A stretch of DNA of 64,000 nucleotides from Nesterenkonia sp. E16_10 (GCF_017347085.1 NZ_JADPSA010000013.1:49795-113794); one strand, 5' to 3'; positions 52,015-61,861 are shown, counted from the stretch's first letter. Translations and numbers: made by a program. Notes: generated by a model from the sequence alone, not told the origin.

Positions 52015-53232
52015 ATGACCTTTCCGTACTTCATCTCCGTCCTCCTGCTCGGTGTGCTGCTCGGCGTCCTGGGGACCATGCTGGTGCTCTACCTGCTGCG
52101 CCGCGGCATCGAGGACGCGGCTCAGCTGCGCACCCAGCTCCACGGCGCGCAGGCAGAGCTGGCTGATTCCCAGCAGCGGCTCGTGGGGGTGCAGCAGGAG
52201 CTGGCCACCGCGGAGGGCCGGCTCTGGGAGCTCGAGCGCCGGCGCGAGGAGGATTCCGAGGCTGAGCGGGAGCGCGAGACGCTGGTGGAGATGCTGCACC
52301 CGGTGCGCCAGGGCGTCACCGAGATGCACCGCCGGGTCCAGGAGCTGGAGACCGAGCGGGCCGCGCAGCATTCCCGGCTCTCCCAGCAGCTGACCTCCGC
52401 AGCGGAGACCGATGCGCGGATCATCGAATCCACCCAGGCGCTGCTGGGCAGCCTGCACTCCACCTCGGCGCGCGGACACTGGGGTGAGGTCCAGCTGCGC
52501 CGCGTCGTGGAGTCCGCCGGGATGCTCCCGCATGTGGACTTCACCGAACAGTTCAGCGGACGCGGCGCCGACGGGCAGCTGCTGGTCCCCGACATGGTGG
52601 TGCACCTGCCCGGTGGGCGCCAGCTGGTGCTCGATGCGAAGGCCCCGCTGAACGCCACAGATCCCAAGGCGCAGGCCAAGGCGCTGCGCTCCCGGGTCGA
52701 TGAGCTGGCGAAGAAGCGCTACTGGGAGGCCGTGGACCTCTCCCCCGATGTGGTGTTCTGCTTCGTCCCGGCCGAGTCGCTGCTCTCGGCGGCGATGGAG
52801 GCGGATCCGATGCTGCTTGATGACGCGCTCTCCAAGGGCGTCACCCTGGTCTCTCCCGCCTCGCTGCTGGCCTCGCTGAAGGCCGTCTCCGCGGCCTGGC
52901 GGCAGGAGCGGCTGGCGCAGAACATCCGCGAGGTCGTGGATCACTCCCGCGACCTCTACCGCCGGCTGGCGAAGATGAGCGAACACCTGTCCCGCACCGG
53001 GGACCGGCTGCGCCAGGCCGTGACAGCGTACAACTCGCTGATCGGCAACATCGAACGCCAGGTGCTGCCCAAGGTGGAGGCGATGAGCCGGCTGGAGGTC
53101 GGTGAGCCCACCGCGACCTCCGCCGAGGGGCTGCTGGAGGACCTCGGCGAGACCCTGAGCGCCACCACCGTGACCACCGAGGTCAATCCGCTGGGTCCCC
53201 GGCTGGAGGCCGAACGGACGCAGGAGTCATAG
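52015..53232 (+). CDS. rmuC: DNA recombination protein RmuC
   Basis: 405 residues. An N-terminal transmembrane helix (FPYFISVLLLGVLLGVLGTM) is followed by a long coiled coil (about 35-135) rich in Gln/Glu/Arg and then the RmuC domain: RGHWGEVQLRRVVESAGMLP, then GRQLVLDAKAPLNA with the nuclease-like V-x-D-A-K motif. Next are VVFCFVPAESLLSAAMEADP and LVSPASLLASLKAVSAAWRQ. RmuC limits inversion rearrangements at short inverted repeats in E. coli. It is divergent from the phosphatase gene and ends at a strong bidirectional terminator. Confidence 0.92.
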   Translation: MTFPYFISVLLLGVLLGVLGTMLVLYLLRRGIEDAAQLRTQLHGAQAELADSQQRLVGVQQELATAEGRLWELERRREEDSEAERERETLVEMLHPVRQGVTEMHRRVQELETERAAQHSRLSQQLTSAAETDARIIESTQALLGSLHSTSARGHWGEVQLRRVVESAGMLPHVDFTEQFSGRGADGQLLVPDMVVHLPGGRQLVLDAKAPLNATDPKAQAKALRSRVDELAKKRYWEAVDLSPDVVFCFVPAESLLSAAMEADPMLLDDALSKGVTLVSPASLLASLKAVSAAWRQERLAQNIREVVDHSRDLYRRLAKMSEHLSRTGDRLRQAVTAYNSLIGNIERQVLPKVEAMSRLEVGEPTATSAEGLLEDLGETLSATTVTTEVNPLGPRLEAERTQES

Positions 53233-53274
53233 CACCCGGACTGTCACACCGGGGCGAGAGATCTCCCCACTTCA

Positions 53275-53319
53275 CGAAAGGGGGCAGCAGCCGCGATGTG
53301 CGGCTGCTGCCCCCTTTCG
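53275..53319. terminator. Strong bidirectional terminator
   Basis: CGAAAGGGGGCAGCAGCCGC (53275-53294) pairs perfectly over 20 bp with 53300-53319 around a five-base loop, with A-rich and T-rich ends in the stem. It sits between the convergent rmuC and SLC13 genes and should stop transcription from both sides. Confidence 0.88.
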
Positions 53320-53332
53320 TTGCTGACCAGGC

Positions 53333-54994
53333 CTACAGAGTCAGTCCGAAGACCCAGACCAGGATGGTCATGCACACCGCGGTGATGATCACGACGCCGG
53401 CCACGTTGAGCCAGACGCCGCCCTTGATCATCTGGCCGATCGTCACATAGCCGGAGCCGTAGGCGATCGCGTTCGGCGGCGTGGCCACCGGCAGCATGAA
53501 GGCGCAGGTCGCGGCCAGCGCCACGGGTGCCGCGAGGATCAGCGGGTCCACTCCGGTGCCCATCGCCACCCCGGAGGCCACCGGAAGGAAGGTGGCCGCC
53601 GTCGCGGTGTTCGAGGTCATCTCGGTGAGCACCAGGATGCCCAGCGCGGCGACCAGCACCAGGACCCAGACCGGGATCCCGGCGAGGCCCTCGACCTGGC
53701 TGCCGAGCCAGACGGAGAGCCCGGAGTTGCCGAACTGCGCGGAGAGCGCCAGGCCGCCGCCGAAGAGCAGCAGCACGCCCCAGGGGAGCTTGGCGGCGTA
53801 CTCCCAGTCCAGCAGGCGCACGCCTTTGGCGGCGCCGCCGGGCAGCAGGAAGAGCAGCAGTCCCACGACCATGGCGATGCCGGCATCGGAGATGAACGGG
53901 TCTTCCATGTCGAGCAGGTTCGTGGAGATCAGCGGAATGAAGACCCAGGAGAGCGCGGCAAGCACAAAGATGATCAGCACCCGGACCTCTGCGGCGGACA
54001 TCGGGCCCAGCTTGCGCAGCTCCTCGCGGATCAGGTCGCTGCCGCCGGGGATGTCGTCGATCTCGGGGCGGAAGAGCACCCGGGTGAGCAGGACCCAGGC
54101 GATGACCAGCATGATGATCGAGATCGGCACGCCCACGAGCATCCACTGGCCGAAGCCGATGGTGAGGTCGTGGTTGGCCGCCATGTGACCGGCGAGCAGC
54201 GCATTGGGCGGGGTGCCGATGATGGTGCCCAGGGAGCCGATCGAGGCCGCGTAGGCGATGCCGAGCATCAGGGCGGTGCCGAAGTTGGACTTCAGCGCGT
54301 TGTTGGTCTCCTCGTCGTCCGCCTGCTTGGCCGTGGCCGGGTCCTCGCCCTTCATGATCTTGCTGACCAGCATCAGCACCGAGACGCCGATGGGCAGCAT
54401 CATCACCGCGGTGGCCGTGTTGGAGACCCACATGGAGAGGAAGCCGGTGGCGATCATGAATCCGGCGATCAGGTTCACCGGCTTGGAGCCCATGGCGCGC
54501 AGGGTCATCAGCGCGATCCTGCGGTGCAGATTCCAGCGCTGCATCGCCAGGGCGAGCATGAAGCCGCCCATGAACAGGAAGATGATGTTGTTGCCGTAGC
54601 TGGCGCCGACGTCGTCCACCGAGACCCCGCCCACGGCCTCCTCGGCGCCGCCGAAGTCCCCGGCGGGCACCAGCAGCGGGAAGATGATCAGCGGCAGCAG
54701 CGCGGTGGCCGGGATCGGGATCGCTTCGGTCATCCACCACACGGCCATCAGCACGGCGGTGGCGGCGGTCAGCCGGGGCCAGACCTCCATGTCCCCGGGC
54801 ATCACGGTGTAGACCAGCAGCGCCAGGGCGACGCCGCCGATGAGCCCGATCATCCGGCGCAGCAGAGCCGGGCGATCCAGGCCCTCGGCGCGGGCACCGA
54901 CCGAGAGCTCCTGGGATTCGGCCTCGGACTGCGTGCGGGGGTCGTATTTCTTCAGGTGGTCACCTGAGACGCGGGAACGCGGAGGCGTCGTCAT
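53333..54994 (-). CDS. SLC13/DASS-family anion symporter
   Basis: 553 residues, about 11-12 transmembrane segments. AVWWMTEAIPIPATALLPLI is the opening signature. FLSMWVSNTATAVMMLPIGV holds the first SNT substrate/Na motif, and TEMTSNTATAATFLPVASGV the second (SNT). AFMLPVATPPNAIAYGSGYV and GTIIGTPPNALLAGHMA are the paired hairpin prolines. Such carriers take up di- and tricarboxylates with Na+. The N-terminus has a polar extension of about 45 residues. A paralogue lies at 61862-63364. Confidence 0.9.
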   Translation of the reverse strand: MTTPPRSRVSGDHLKKYDPRTQSEAESQELSVGARAEGLDRPALLRRMIGLIGGVALALLVYTVMPGDMEVWPRLTAATAVLMAVWWMTEAIPIPATALLPLIIFPLLVPAGDFGGAEEAVGGVSVDDVGASYGNNIIFLFMGGFMLALAMQRWNLHRRIALMTLRAMGSKPVNLIAGFMIATGFLSMWVSNTATAVMMLPIGVSVLMLVSKIMKGEDPATAKQADDEETNNALKSNFGTALMLGIAYAASIGSLGTIIGTPPNALLAGHMAANHDLTIGFGQWMLVGVPISIIMLVIAWVLLTRVLFRPEIDDIPGGSDLIREELRKLGPMSAAEVRVLIIFVLAALSWVFIPLISTNLLDMEDPFISDAGIAMVVGLLLFLLPGGAAKGVRLLDWEYAAKLPWGVLLLFGGGLALSAQFGNSGLSVWLGSQVEGLAGIPVWVLVLVAALGILVLTEMTSNTATAATFLPVASGVAMGTGVDPLILAAPVALAATCAFMLPVATPPNAIAYGSGYVTIGQMIKGGVWLNVAGVVIITAVCMTILVWVFGLTL

Positions 54995-55129
54995 TGCCGG
55001 TACTCCTGCTGGTGCGGTATGGGATTCTGCGCTACCGGGTGATAGGGCTCACAGAGTCTACGGGGGCTCCGGGTAAGTTGCCACTTTGAACCGATGAGAG
55101 GCCGCCCCAGCTCAGCTTGGTGAGCGCGC

Positions 55130-56317
55130 TCAGTCCTTGGGAAGGACGACGGCGGCCAGCACGGTCGCGATACCGGCGAGCCCGAGCACCATCAGCACCG
55201 TCCCGAACCAGCCCGCGGCGTTCAGCGCGGTGCCGCCGAGGTAGCCGAAGAGCGAGGAGCCGCCGTAGTAGCCGAGGTTGTACAGCGAGGCCGACTGGGC
55301 GCGGCCCGCCGTGGCCGCCGCGCCGACCCAGCCCGAGGCCACCGCGTGGGCGGCGAAGAATCCCGCGGTGAGCACCACCGTGCCCAGGATGATCACCCAC
55401 AGCTGCGGCACCAGGGTCAGGGTGACGCCGGCGATCATGATCAGGTTCCCCGCGAGCAGCACCGGTTTGCGCGAATACCGGGCCGCCAGTCGCCCGGCGC
55501 GCGGTGAGGACCAGGTTCCGGCCAGGTAGGCGAGGAAGACGAAGGAGGCGATCCACAGCGGGATCGAATACGGCGGCGCGGAGAGGTGGAAGCCCAGGAA
55601 GTTATACATCGCCACGAACCCGCCCATGGTGAGGAACCCCTGCAGGTAGAGGGTCCACAGGGTGGGTGAGCGCAGGTTCCCGGTCAGGGCCGGCAGGATC
55701 TCCCGCAGCCGGGCCCGACGCGGAGTGAAGTTCAGCGCGGTGGGCGCCAGCCGGAGAAACACCAGCACGCAGGCCACGGCGATGACCGTGACGGTGAGCA
55801 TCCCGACCTTCCACCCGAGCTGCTCCCCCACCGGAGCCGCCACGATCCGCCCAGTCAGTCCGCCCAGGGAGGTTCCCGAGATGTAGGTGCCGGCCGCGGC
55901 CACCGCGATCTTGGGACTGACCTCCTCGTTGAGATATGCCACGGCCAGTGCCGGGACACCGCCGAGCATGAACCCTTCGATGAAGCGCATCACCAGGGCC
56001 AGCTCGAAACCCTGGCTGACGAACAGCACGGGCATCAGCACCGCCAGGAGCCCGAAGAAGCAGGCGAGGCTGATCGCCCAGATCATCGCCTTCTTCCGCC
56101 CGTGGGCGTCGCCGATATAGGACCAGGGGATCACCCCGAGGGCGAGCCCGAGGGTCGCGGCGGAGATCATCAGCGCGGCGCGGTCGGCCGAGACCTCCTG
56201 CTCCGCCGCGATCAGCGGCAGCAGCCCCTGCGGGGAGTAGAGCTGGGCGAAGGTGGCCACCCCGATGAAGAACAGTGCGATCAGCAGCCGACGGCTGTGC
56301 GCGCTCTGCGCCGTCAA
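55130..56317 (-). CDS. MFS transporter (YnfM-like)
   Basis: 395 residues with 12 transmembrane helices. ALFFIGVATFAQLYSPQGLL and PLIAAEQEVSADRAALMISA begin helix 1. WSYIGDAHGRKKAMIWAISL is the MFS loop 2-3 signature (G...D..GR+). MRFIEGFMLGGVPALAVAYL is the helix 4-5 region. The LYSPQGLLPLIAAE start is typical of the YnfM group, which exports arabinose or drugs in relatives; the substrate is not known here. It overlaps the upstream TauE-like gene by four bases, so the two are co-translated. Confidence 0.87.
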   Translation of the reverse strand: MTAQSAHSRRLLIALFFIGVATFAQLYSPQGLLPLIAAEQEVSADRAALMISAATLGLALGVIPWSYIGDAHGRKKAMIWAISLACFFGLLAVLMPVLFVSQGFELALVMRFIEGFMLGGVPALAVAYLNEEVSPKIAVAAAGTYISGTSLGGLTGRIVAAPVGEQLGWKVGMLTVTVIAVACVLVFLRLAPTALNFTPRRARLREILPALTGNLRSPTLWTLYLQGFLTMGGFVAMYNFLGFHLSAPPYSIPLWIASFVFLAYLAGTWSSPRAGRLAARYSRKPVLLAGNLIMIAGVTLTLVPQLWVIILGTVVLTAGFFAAHAVASGWVGAAATAGRAQSASLYNLGYYGGSSLFGYLGGTALNAAGWFGTVLMVLGLAGIATVLAAVVLPKD

Positions 56318-57078
56318 CCCAACACGTCCATGGTGCCGCGGATGATCGCCCCTGCTCCGCCGAGTCCGGCCAGGGTCATCGCCAGCGTCCTGGCGGTGGG
56401 GATGGACACGCGTTTGGCCAGCTGGGTGCCGAGCAGGATGCCAGCGATGACGGTCACCACGATCACCGGGAACAGCCAGCCCAGCGGCGGCCCGGCCTGT
56501 CCGTTGACCTGCACCGAGCCCATCAGCAGCTTGGTGATCACCGAGACCGCGCCCATGGTCATGAAGATCGGCTGCAGGGTGGCGGCGAAGCTGCGATGCT
56601 CCCAGCGCGAGACGCGGGAGTAGATGACCATCACCGGCCCGGCGACGCCGGAGGTGGTGTTGAAGAACCCGCCGAGCAGCCCGGCGACCAGTCCTGCCCC
56701 GCGGCCGGGCAGATGCGGCAGCCTGGGCAGCGCGAAGGTCACCAGCAGGGCGAAGACCACGATCGCGCCGACGATGATCGAGAGCCAGCCGGCGCTGAGC
56801 TGCCCGACCACCCAGGCGCCTGGGATCGCGCCGAGCACCGCCGCGGGCATGATCAGCCAGAAGCGTCGCCAGTCGACGTGGGACCAGACCGCGATCATGA
56901 TCAGGCCGCCGGAGACGAAGGTGGTCATGTTGGTGACCAGCACGCCGAAGGCGGGACCGAGCAGTATCGAGAGCACCGGGGCGACCACCAGGCCCACCCC
57001 GGTCCCGGAGACCCGTTGCAGGATGGTGCCGATCAACACCGCGGCCGCGATCACCGCAGTCATGCCCAGCACCGTCAT
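56314..57078 (-). CDS. TauE/SafE family permease
   Basis: 254 residues, about eight transmembrane segments. GTGVGLVVAPVLSILLGPAF replaces the usual first-half GGGGG-type loop, and GLVAGLLGGFFNTTSGVAGP is the second-half signature. It transports small anions such as sulfite or organosulfonates; the substrate is unassigned. ATGA links it to the MFS gene that follows. Sequence differs clearly from the family member at 417-1202, so the two are not recent duplicates. Confidence 0.88.
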   Translation of the reverse strand: MTVLGMTAVIAAAVLIGTILQRVSGTGVGLVVAPVLSILLGPAFGVLVTNMTTFVSGGLIMIAVWSHVDWRRFWLIMPAAVLGAIPGAWVVGQLSAGWLSIIVGAIVVFALLVTFALPRLPHLPGRGAGLVAGLLGGFFNTTSGVAGPVMVIYSRVSRWEHRSFAATLQPIFMTMGAVSVITKLLMGSVQVNGQAGPPLGWLFPVIVVTVIAGILLGTQLAKRVSIPTARTLAMTLAGLGGAGAIIRGTMDVLG

Positions 57079-57212
57079 GGACTCATCGTATGTCAGCCCA
57101 GGTCATGCCCACGTCGCATGGCCTGTCGCCTCGCCGGCACGCTTCACCGACACCGGCACACGGCACAGCTGCTCGATCGTCGTGGGCGGGGCGCTCTGGG
57201 GTCCCGTGGAGC

Positions 57213-58337
57213 TCAGGAGGTGGAGCAGGCGCTGCGCTTGCGGCCGCCGACGCCGACGTCGTCGTGCCCGGCCTGGGTGAGCGCCTTGCGGATCTCCTTG
57301 GGCAGCGAGAACACGATGTCCTCCTCGGCGGTGACGACCTCTTCGACCTGGCCGTAGCCGTAGTCGGCGAGCAGCCGCAGCACGTCGTCGACCAGCACCT
57401 CGGGGACCGAGGCTCCTGAGGTGACCCCGATCGTCGCGGCCTCCTGGAACCAGGTCTCATCGACCTGGTTGGCGTAGTCCACGCGCTCGGCCCGGGCGGC
57501 GCCATACTCCTTGGCCACCTCTTTGAGGCGCACCGAGTTCGAGGAGTTCTCCGAGCCCACCACGATCACCAGGTCCGACTGCGGGGCGACCTTCTTGATC
57601 GCCGCCTGCCGGTTGGAGGTGGCGTAGCAGATGTCATCCGAGGGCGGATCCTGCAGCTTCGGGAAGCGCTCGCGCAGCTTCTGCACGGTCTCCATGGTCT
57701 CGTCCACCGAGAGCGTGGTCTGGGAGAGCCAGATCAGCTGCTCGGGGTTGCGCACCTGGAGGTCATCGACCTCCCAGGGACCGTTGACGATCGTCATGTT
57801 GTCCGGGGCCTCGCCGTAGGTGCCCTCGACCTCTTCGTGGCCTTCGTGGCCGATCAGCAGGATCTCGTAGTCGTCCCGGGCGAAGCGCACAGCCTCGCGG
57901 TGGACCTTGGTGACCAGTGGGCAGGTCGCGTCGATGGTCTGCAGGCTCCGGCTCTCGGCCAGGTCCTTGACCGCCGGGGAGACGCCGTGGGCCGAGAAGA
58001 CGAGCAGCGCGCCCTCGGGCACCTCATCGGCCTCCTCGACGAAGATCACGCCCTTCTCCTGCAGGGTCTCCACCACGTGGCGGTTGTGCACGATCTCCTT
58101 GCGCACATAGACCGGGGCTCCGTAGGTCTCCAGGGCCTTCTCCACGGCGATGACCGCCCGGTCCACGCCGGCGCAATAGCCGCGCGGTGCCGCGAGCAGC
58201 ACCTTGCGCGGGCCGGTGAACGTGGACTCTGCGGCCACCTCCTCGGGGCTGCGGCGCCTGCGGGGCACCATCGGCATGGGGACCGCGATGTGCTGTCGCC
58301 GGGCCGGAGCGTCGGGGGCGGTGGCAGTGGAAGTCAT
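57213..58337 (-). CDS. ispH: 4-hydroxy-3-methylbut-2-enyl diphosphate reductase
   Basis: 374 residues, last step of the MEP isoprenoid pathway (HMBPP to IPP and DMAPP). The three [4Fe-4S] cysteines are in place: [40 protein letters not shown] and [44 protein letters not shown] and [20 protein letters not shown] supply the substrate histidines and the TSGAS loop. The first 35 residues are a nonconserved extension. It would feed the carotenoid genes at 32.6 kb. The 134 bp between the ispH stop and the TauE gene show nothing notable. Confidence 0.96.
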   Translation of the reverse strand: MTSTATAPDAPARRQHIAVPMPMVPRRRRSPEEVAAESTFTGPRKVLLAAPRGYCAGVDRAVIAVEKALETYGAPVYVRKEIVHNRHVVETLQEKGVIFVEEADEVPEGALLVFSAHGVSPAVKDLAESRSLQTIDATCPLVTKVHREAVRFARDDYEILLIGHEGHEEVEGTYGEAPDNMTIVNGPWEVDDLQVRNPEQLIWLSQTTLSVDETMETVQKLRERFPKLQDPPSDDICYATSNRQAAIKKVAPQSDLVIVVGSENSSNSVRLKEVAKEYGAARAERVDYANQVDETWFQEAATIGVTSGASVPEVLVDDVLRLLADYGYGQVEEVVTAEEDIVFSLPKEIRKALTQAGHDDVGVGGRKRSACSTS

Positions 58338-58346
58338 GCCCCGAGT

Positions 58347-59315
58347 CTACCGGCGGGGGCCTGGGGCCGTCACACCGTGTCCCTGGTTGACGCCGGGATC
58401 CCGGCGATGGCGTGAGGCGCCGCTGCCGGCCGCCGCGCTGCCCAGCAGCCCGAGGACGACGGCGGCGCCCGCCGCGCCGCTGAAGATCCACCAGGCCGGC
58501 TGGGCCCAGCCGGTGATCTGGCTCTCGAGATGATCCACCAGAGATTGGGTGGCAGCATCGGAGACCGTGCCGAACTCCGGCGCGGCGACGGTGAGTCCGA
58601 CCCACAGTCCCAGCCCCAGGCCGAGCAGACCGCCGAGGGTCAGCGCGACCCATCGGCTGCGACCCGGCCCCAGCAGCAGTCCGACCGCGACCATGATCCC
58701 GGAGAACACCGCCAGCACCAGCCAGTGCTTGCTGAGCTCGGCCAGCAGCGCCCAGGTGTAGGGATCGGCGTTCTCTCCAATGCTGGCCTCGATGTCGACC
58801 ACCAGCTCGGGGGCGAGGAACTCGAAGCTGGAGGTGTCCAGGAACGGCAGCCAGCCCAGCGCGGAGTCCAGGCCCTCGCGCAGCGGCCCGGTCATGGCCT
58901 CTGCCATCGGGCTCAGGTCCACGGCGAGGTCGAGGTCGCTGGCATCTCCGGTGGTGCCCCGATCGAACATGGTCTCCAGCTGCGCGGTGTAGTCCGCCCG
59001 GGTGCCCTGCAGGGTCTCGTTCCAGGCTGCGTCGACCTCCTCGTTCTCCAGCATCGAGGCCACGAGGGAATCCACCGCGGAGTCGGCTCGGTCACCGAGC
59101 AGATTCGACACCCCTCCGGGCAGCTCGGACTCCAGGCGATCCAGCAGCGTCTCGGAGACCAGCTCACTGAACCCCTGCTGCTGAGGCAGCTCACCGGCGA
59201 TCTGCTCGATCGGCGCCTCCTCGCGCAGCAGCTGGTTGATCTGGAAACCGGCCAGGGACGCTGCCGCCAGCACCGCGGCCAGCAGCAGCGAGAGGACACT
59301 GAGCGCCTGGCGCAT
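58347..59315 (-). CDS. Hypothetical membrane-anchored protein
   Basis: About 322 residues. A signal-anchor (LSVLSLLLAAVLAAASLAGF) is followed by a large acidic extracytoplasmic domain (about 25-200), then three transmembrane segments (HWLVLAVFSGIMVAVGLLLG; WVALTLGGLLGLGLGLWVGL; WWIFSGAAGAAVVLGLLGSA) and a short basic tail. The extracytoplasmic part contains repeated LLDRLESELPGGVS-like helices. Similar architectures occur in uncharacterised actinobacterial membrane proteins. The ATG at 59315 follows AAGGAG by eight bases. It is divergent from xseA and lies nine bases before ispH, so ispH may be co-transcribed. Confidence 0.75.
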   Translation of the reverse strand: MRQALSVLSLLLAAVLAAASLAGFQINQLLREEAPIEQIAGELPQQQGFSELVSETLLDRLESELPGGVSNLLGDRADSAVDSLVASMLENEEVDAAWNETLQGTRADYTAQLETMFDRGTTGDASDLDLAVDLSPMAEAMTGPLREGLDSALGWLPFLDTSSFEFLAPELVVDIEASIGENADPYTWALLAELSKHWLVLAVFSGIMVAVGLLLGPGRSRWVALTLGGLLGLGLGLWVGLTVAAPEFGTVSDAATQSLVDHLESQITGWAQPAWWIFSGAAGAAVVLGLLGSAAAGSGASRHRRDPGVNQGHGVTAPGPRR

Positions 59316-59409
59316 GTGGATAACTCCTTCAGCCATGTCAAGGGGGTGGCATAGGCTGTAAGCACCATAGCGAACCTTCCGTGAGACCGTCGAAGATCAA
59401 GGGCAGAAC

Positions 59410-60750
59410 ATGAGCGAGCCGGCACAGGCGCAGGACACCTCGGCAGAGACCCCCTGGGCGCTGAGCACCTACTCCGGGAAGCTCAAGGCCCATATCGAAG
59501 CGGCACCGCCGACCTGGGTCGAGGGCCAGCTGGTGGAGTTCAACCTGCGCAACGGCAACGCCTGGATGACCCTGCGGGACCTCGAGCAGGAGGTCTCCTT
59601 CTCCACGGTGGCCTGGCGCGGCGTGGCCGGGAGCCTCAACGGCACCGTGCAGCCGGGATCCAGGGTGGTGGCTCTGGTCAAGCCGAACCTGTATGAGAAG
59701 TCCGGTCGGCTCTCGCTGGTGGCCCAGCAGATGAAGCCGGTCGGGCTCGGTGACCTGCTGGCGAGGATCGAGCAGCTCAAACAGCGCCTCGCCGCCGAGG
59801 GCCTCTTCCGGGTGGACCGGAAACAGCCGCTGCCGGTGCTGCCGCTGCGGATCGGACTGATCACCGGCCGGAACTCCGACGCCAAGAAGGACATCCTGCG
59901 CAACACCCACGCCCGCTGGGCCGCCGCGCAGTTCGAGATCCGGGAGGTCGCGACCCAGGGGCCCAGCGCACCTGCGGAGGTCGCCGCGGCCCTGACCGAG
60001 CTCGACGCCGACCCGGCCGTGGAGGTGATCGTGATCGCCCGCGGCGGCGGCGCCCTGGAGGAGGTGGTGCTGCCCTTCTCCGACGAGCGACTGATCCGCG
60101 CCGTGGCCGCCGCCCATACCCCGGTCGTCTCGGCCATCGGGCACGAGGCGGACCGCCCGCTGCTCGACGAGGTCGCCGACATGCGCGTCTCCACCCCGAC
60201 CGGCGCCGCGAAGCTGCTGGTGCCCGATGAGGCCCAGGAGCGCGAGGCGCTCACCCACGCCCGGGCACGCATGTCGGCCGGGGTCGAACGGCTCATCGGA
60301 CGCGAGACCGAATGGCTGACCACGCTGCGCTCCCGGCCTGTGCTGGCCCAGCCGCAGGACATGATCACCGGTCGCGCCCAGGAGCTGGTGATGCTGCGTC
60401 GTCGGGCGCTCTTCGGCATGGAGACCGCGGTGCGCCGCGACACCGACTGGGTCGCGCAGACCCGGGCGAGGGTCCGCTCGCTCTCCCCGCAGTCCACCCT
60501 GGACCGTGGCTATGCCGTGGTCCAGACTCGCGGCGAGGCCGGCTGGGACGTGCTGCGCGACGCCGGCACCGTGGCGGTCGGGGATCAGCTGAGCATCATG
60601 GTCGCCTCCGGGGAGCTCACCGCCCGTGCCGAGGAGATCTACCCCGAGGACCGCCGAGCAGCCTCGGCCGAGCCGGGAACCCAGACCGAACAGTCCGCAC
60701 GGACTCAGAAGACCGCACAGACCACACAGACCACACAGACTCAAAACTGA
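59410..60750 (+). CDS. xseA: Exodeoxyribonuclease VII large subunit
   Basis: 446 residues. The N-terminal OB fold is WVEGQLVEFNLRNGNAWMTL with RDLEQEVSFSTVAWRG. The catalytic core reads LPLRIGLITGRNSDAKKDIL, AVEVIVIARGGGALEEVVLP, FSDERLIRAVAAAHTPVVSA and IGHEADRPLLDEVADMRVST, the last two with the conserved Asp/His/Glu residues. Coiled coil and a DRGYAVVQ segment close the protein. It degrades single-stranded DNA with XseB, which follows 11 bp later. The last residues are a Thr/Gln-rich tail from a 9-bp tandem repeat. Confidence 0.95.
   Translation: MSEPAQAQDTSAETPWALSTYSGKLKAHIEAAPPTWVEGQLVEFNLRNGNAWMTLRDLEQEVSFSTVAWRGVAGSLNGTVQPGSRVVALVKPNLYEKSGRLSLVAQQMKPVGLGDLLARIEQLKQRLAAEGLFRVDRKQPLPVLPLRIGLITGRNSDAKKDILRNTHARWAAAQFEIREVATQGPSAPAEVAAALTELDADPAVEVIVIARGGGALEEVVLPFSDERLIRAVAAAHTPVVSAIGHEADRPLLDEVADMRVSTPTGAAKLLVPDEAQEREALTHARARMSAGVERLIGRETEWLTTLRSRPVLAQPQDMITGRAQELVMLRRRALFGMETAVRRDTDWVAQTRARVRSLSPQSTLDRGYAVVQTRGEAGWDVLRDAGTVAVGDQLSIMVASGELTARAEEIYPEDRRAASAEPGTQTEQSARTQKTAQTTQTTQTQN
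60712..60747 (+). repeat. 9-bp tandem repeat at the xseA 3' end
   Basis: GACCGCACA, GACCACACA, GACCACACA and GACTCAAAA run head to tail in frame, coding for a Thr/Ala-Gln-Thr repeat (TAQTTQTTQTQ). Unit number could vary by slippage without breaking the frame. Confidence 0.8.
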
Positions 60751-60761
60751 GAGGCAGCGCC

Positions 60762-61037
60762 ATGACCGAGAACCACAGCAGCACCGAGGCCCCGGCCGCG
60801 AGGTCCACCGAGTTCAGCACCGCGCAGACCGAGGACATCGAGACGATGAGCTATGAGCGCGCCCGGGAGGAGCTGATCTCCGTGGTGACCAAGCTCGAGA
60901 CCGGCGGCGCCCCGCTGGAGGAGTCACTGGCCCTGTGGCAGCGCGGCGAGGCCCTGGCCGACCGGTGCGAGCGTTGGCTCGACGGCGCCAGGACCCGCCT
61001 GGAGGAAGTCCGCGCAGAGCTGACCGAGGACCGCTAG
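60762..61037 (+). CDS. xseB: Exodeoxyribonuclease VII small subunit
   Basis: 91 residues. After a 28-residue Ser/Thr-rich leader the XseB domain reads MSYERAREELISVVTKLETG, then GAPLEESLALWQRGEALADR and CERWLDGARTRLEEVRAELT. The helical hairpin with LE.GxxPLEESLxLxxxGxxL is the family signature. Several copies wrap XseA to form the active nuclease. GAGAGG lies nine bases upstream of the ATG. Confidence 0.93.
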   Translation: MTENHSSTEAPAARSTEFSTAQTEDIETMSYERAREELISVVTKLETGGAPLEESLALWQRGEALADRCERWLDGARTRLEEVRAELTEDR

Positions 61038-61063
61038 GCCCGGCCTGGACTCCGCGCGGGAGA

Positions 61064-61438
61064 TCACAGGTACGGCCGCGTGATGAGCTCCAAGAGGTGA
61101 CCCGAGGGGTCAAGCAGGTACACCCCGCGTCCCCCATGTTCGGTGTTGGTCTGACCCGGGCGGGTCCGCTGGGGGTCCGCCCAATGCTCGACACCTCTCG
61201 ACTGGATCTTGGTACAGGCGCGGTCGAAGTGATCGTCGTCGACCAGGAAGGCATAGTGCTGGGGCGGAAAATCCATCGGTGGCGCTGCAAACTGCGGCAT
61301 GACACCGTCGGTGACGGTGAGGTTGGTGAAGAAGCCCCAGGACGGGGCATCCTCGGCTTCGAGCAGATCGCGATAGAAGTCGGCCATCGTGGCCGAGTCC
61401 AGGGACGCGATGATCGTGTGGTTGAAACGCGCTGTCAT
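61064..61438 (-). CDS. VOC-family (glyoxalase/bleomycin-resistance fold) protein
   Basis: 124 residues. FNHTIIASLDSATMADFYRD with LLEAEDAPSWGFFTNLTV form the first beta-alpha-beta-beta-beta unit. QHYAFLVDDDHFDRACTKIQ, GGRGVYLLDPSGHLLELITR is the second, with His, His and a terminal Glu (LLELIT) as likely metal ligands. The G.G.YLLDP.GHLLELIT ending is typical of ring-cleavage-dioxygenase-like VOC proteins. Substrate unknown. It converges on xseB (26 bp). Confidence 0.85.
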   Translation of the reverse strand: MTARFNHTIIASLDSATMADFYRDLLEAEDAPSWGFFTNLTVTDGVMPQFAAPPMDFPPQHYAFLVDDDHFDRACTKIQSRGVEHWADPQRTRPGQTNTEHGGRGVYLLDPSGHLLELITRPYL

Positions 61439-61651
61439 GATTCTCCTGGGTCTGTGTGGATGAGGCTGGGTCCCACAGATTCAAGGAGGTGCGCGGATCA
61501 GGGCACGACCAGGTTGCCGTTCCGGGAGCGGCCGATGAGGGCCTGGCTGGTCATCATGGACGGCATTCTAGCCAGGGGAGCTGCACCCTGACACCCACTC
61601 CCAGCCGACAAGAACCGGGCGGTGAGAGCGGCGGCCGGGACCAATGGGCCC

Positions 61652-61819
61652 GAACCGCTCAGGCGCGGAGTGCCGCGTCGCGGTAGTCCGCGAGGAACTC
61701 GGCGATCCCGGCGATCGCGTGTTCGAGGTTTTCCACCCCGGGCAGGGTGACCAGCCGGAAGTGGTTGTCGTCGATCCAGTTGAACGCCCGTCCGTGGGAG
61801 ACCAGGATCTTCTGCTGAC
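61652..61819 (-). repeat. 168-bp direct repeat A: orphan copy of aminotransferase 3' end
   Basis: This stretch matches 63448-63615 with about four mismatches and no gap. It encodes the last roughly 53 codons of the aminotransferase, including the stop (61659-61661), but joins unrelated sequence where the gene should continue. With repeat B it brackets the SLC13 gene at 61862-63364. Confidence 0.92.
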
Positions 61820-61861
61820 CGCCCCGGTGAGGTTGTGTAGTCCAGCGCTCGAAGTTCCCGA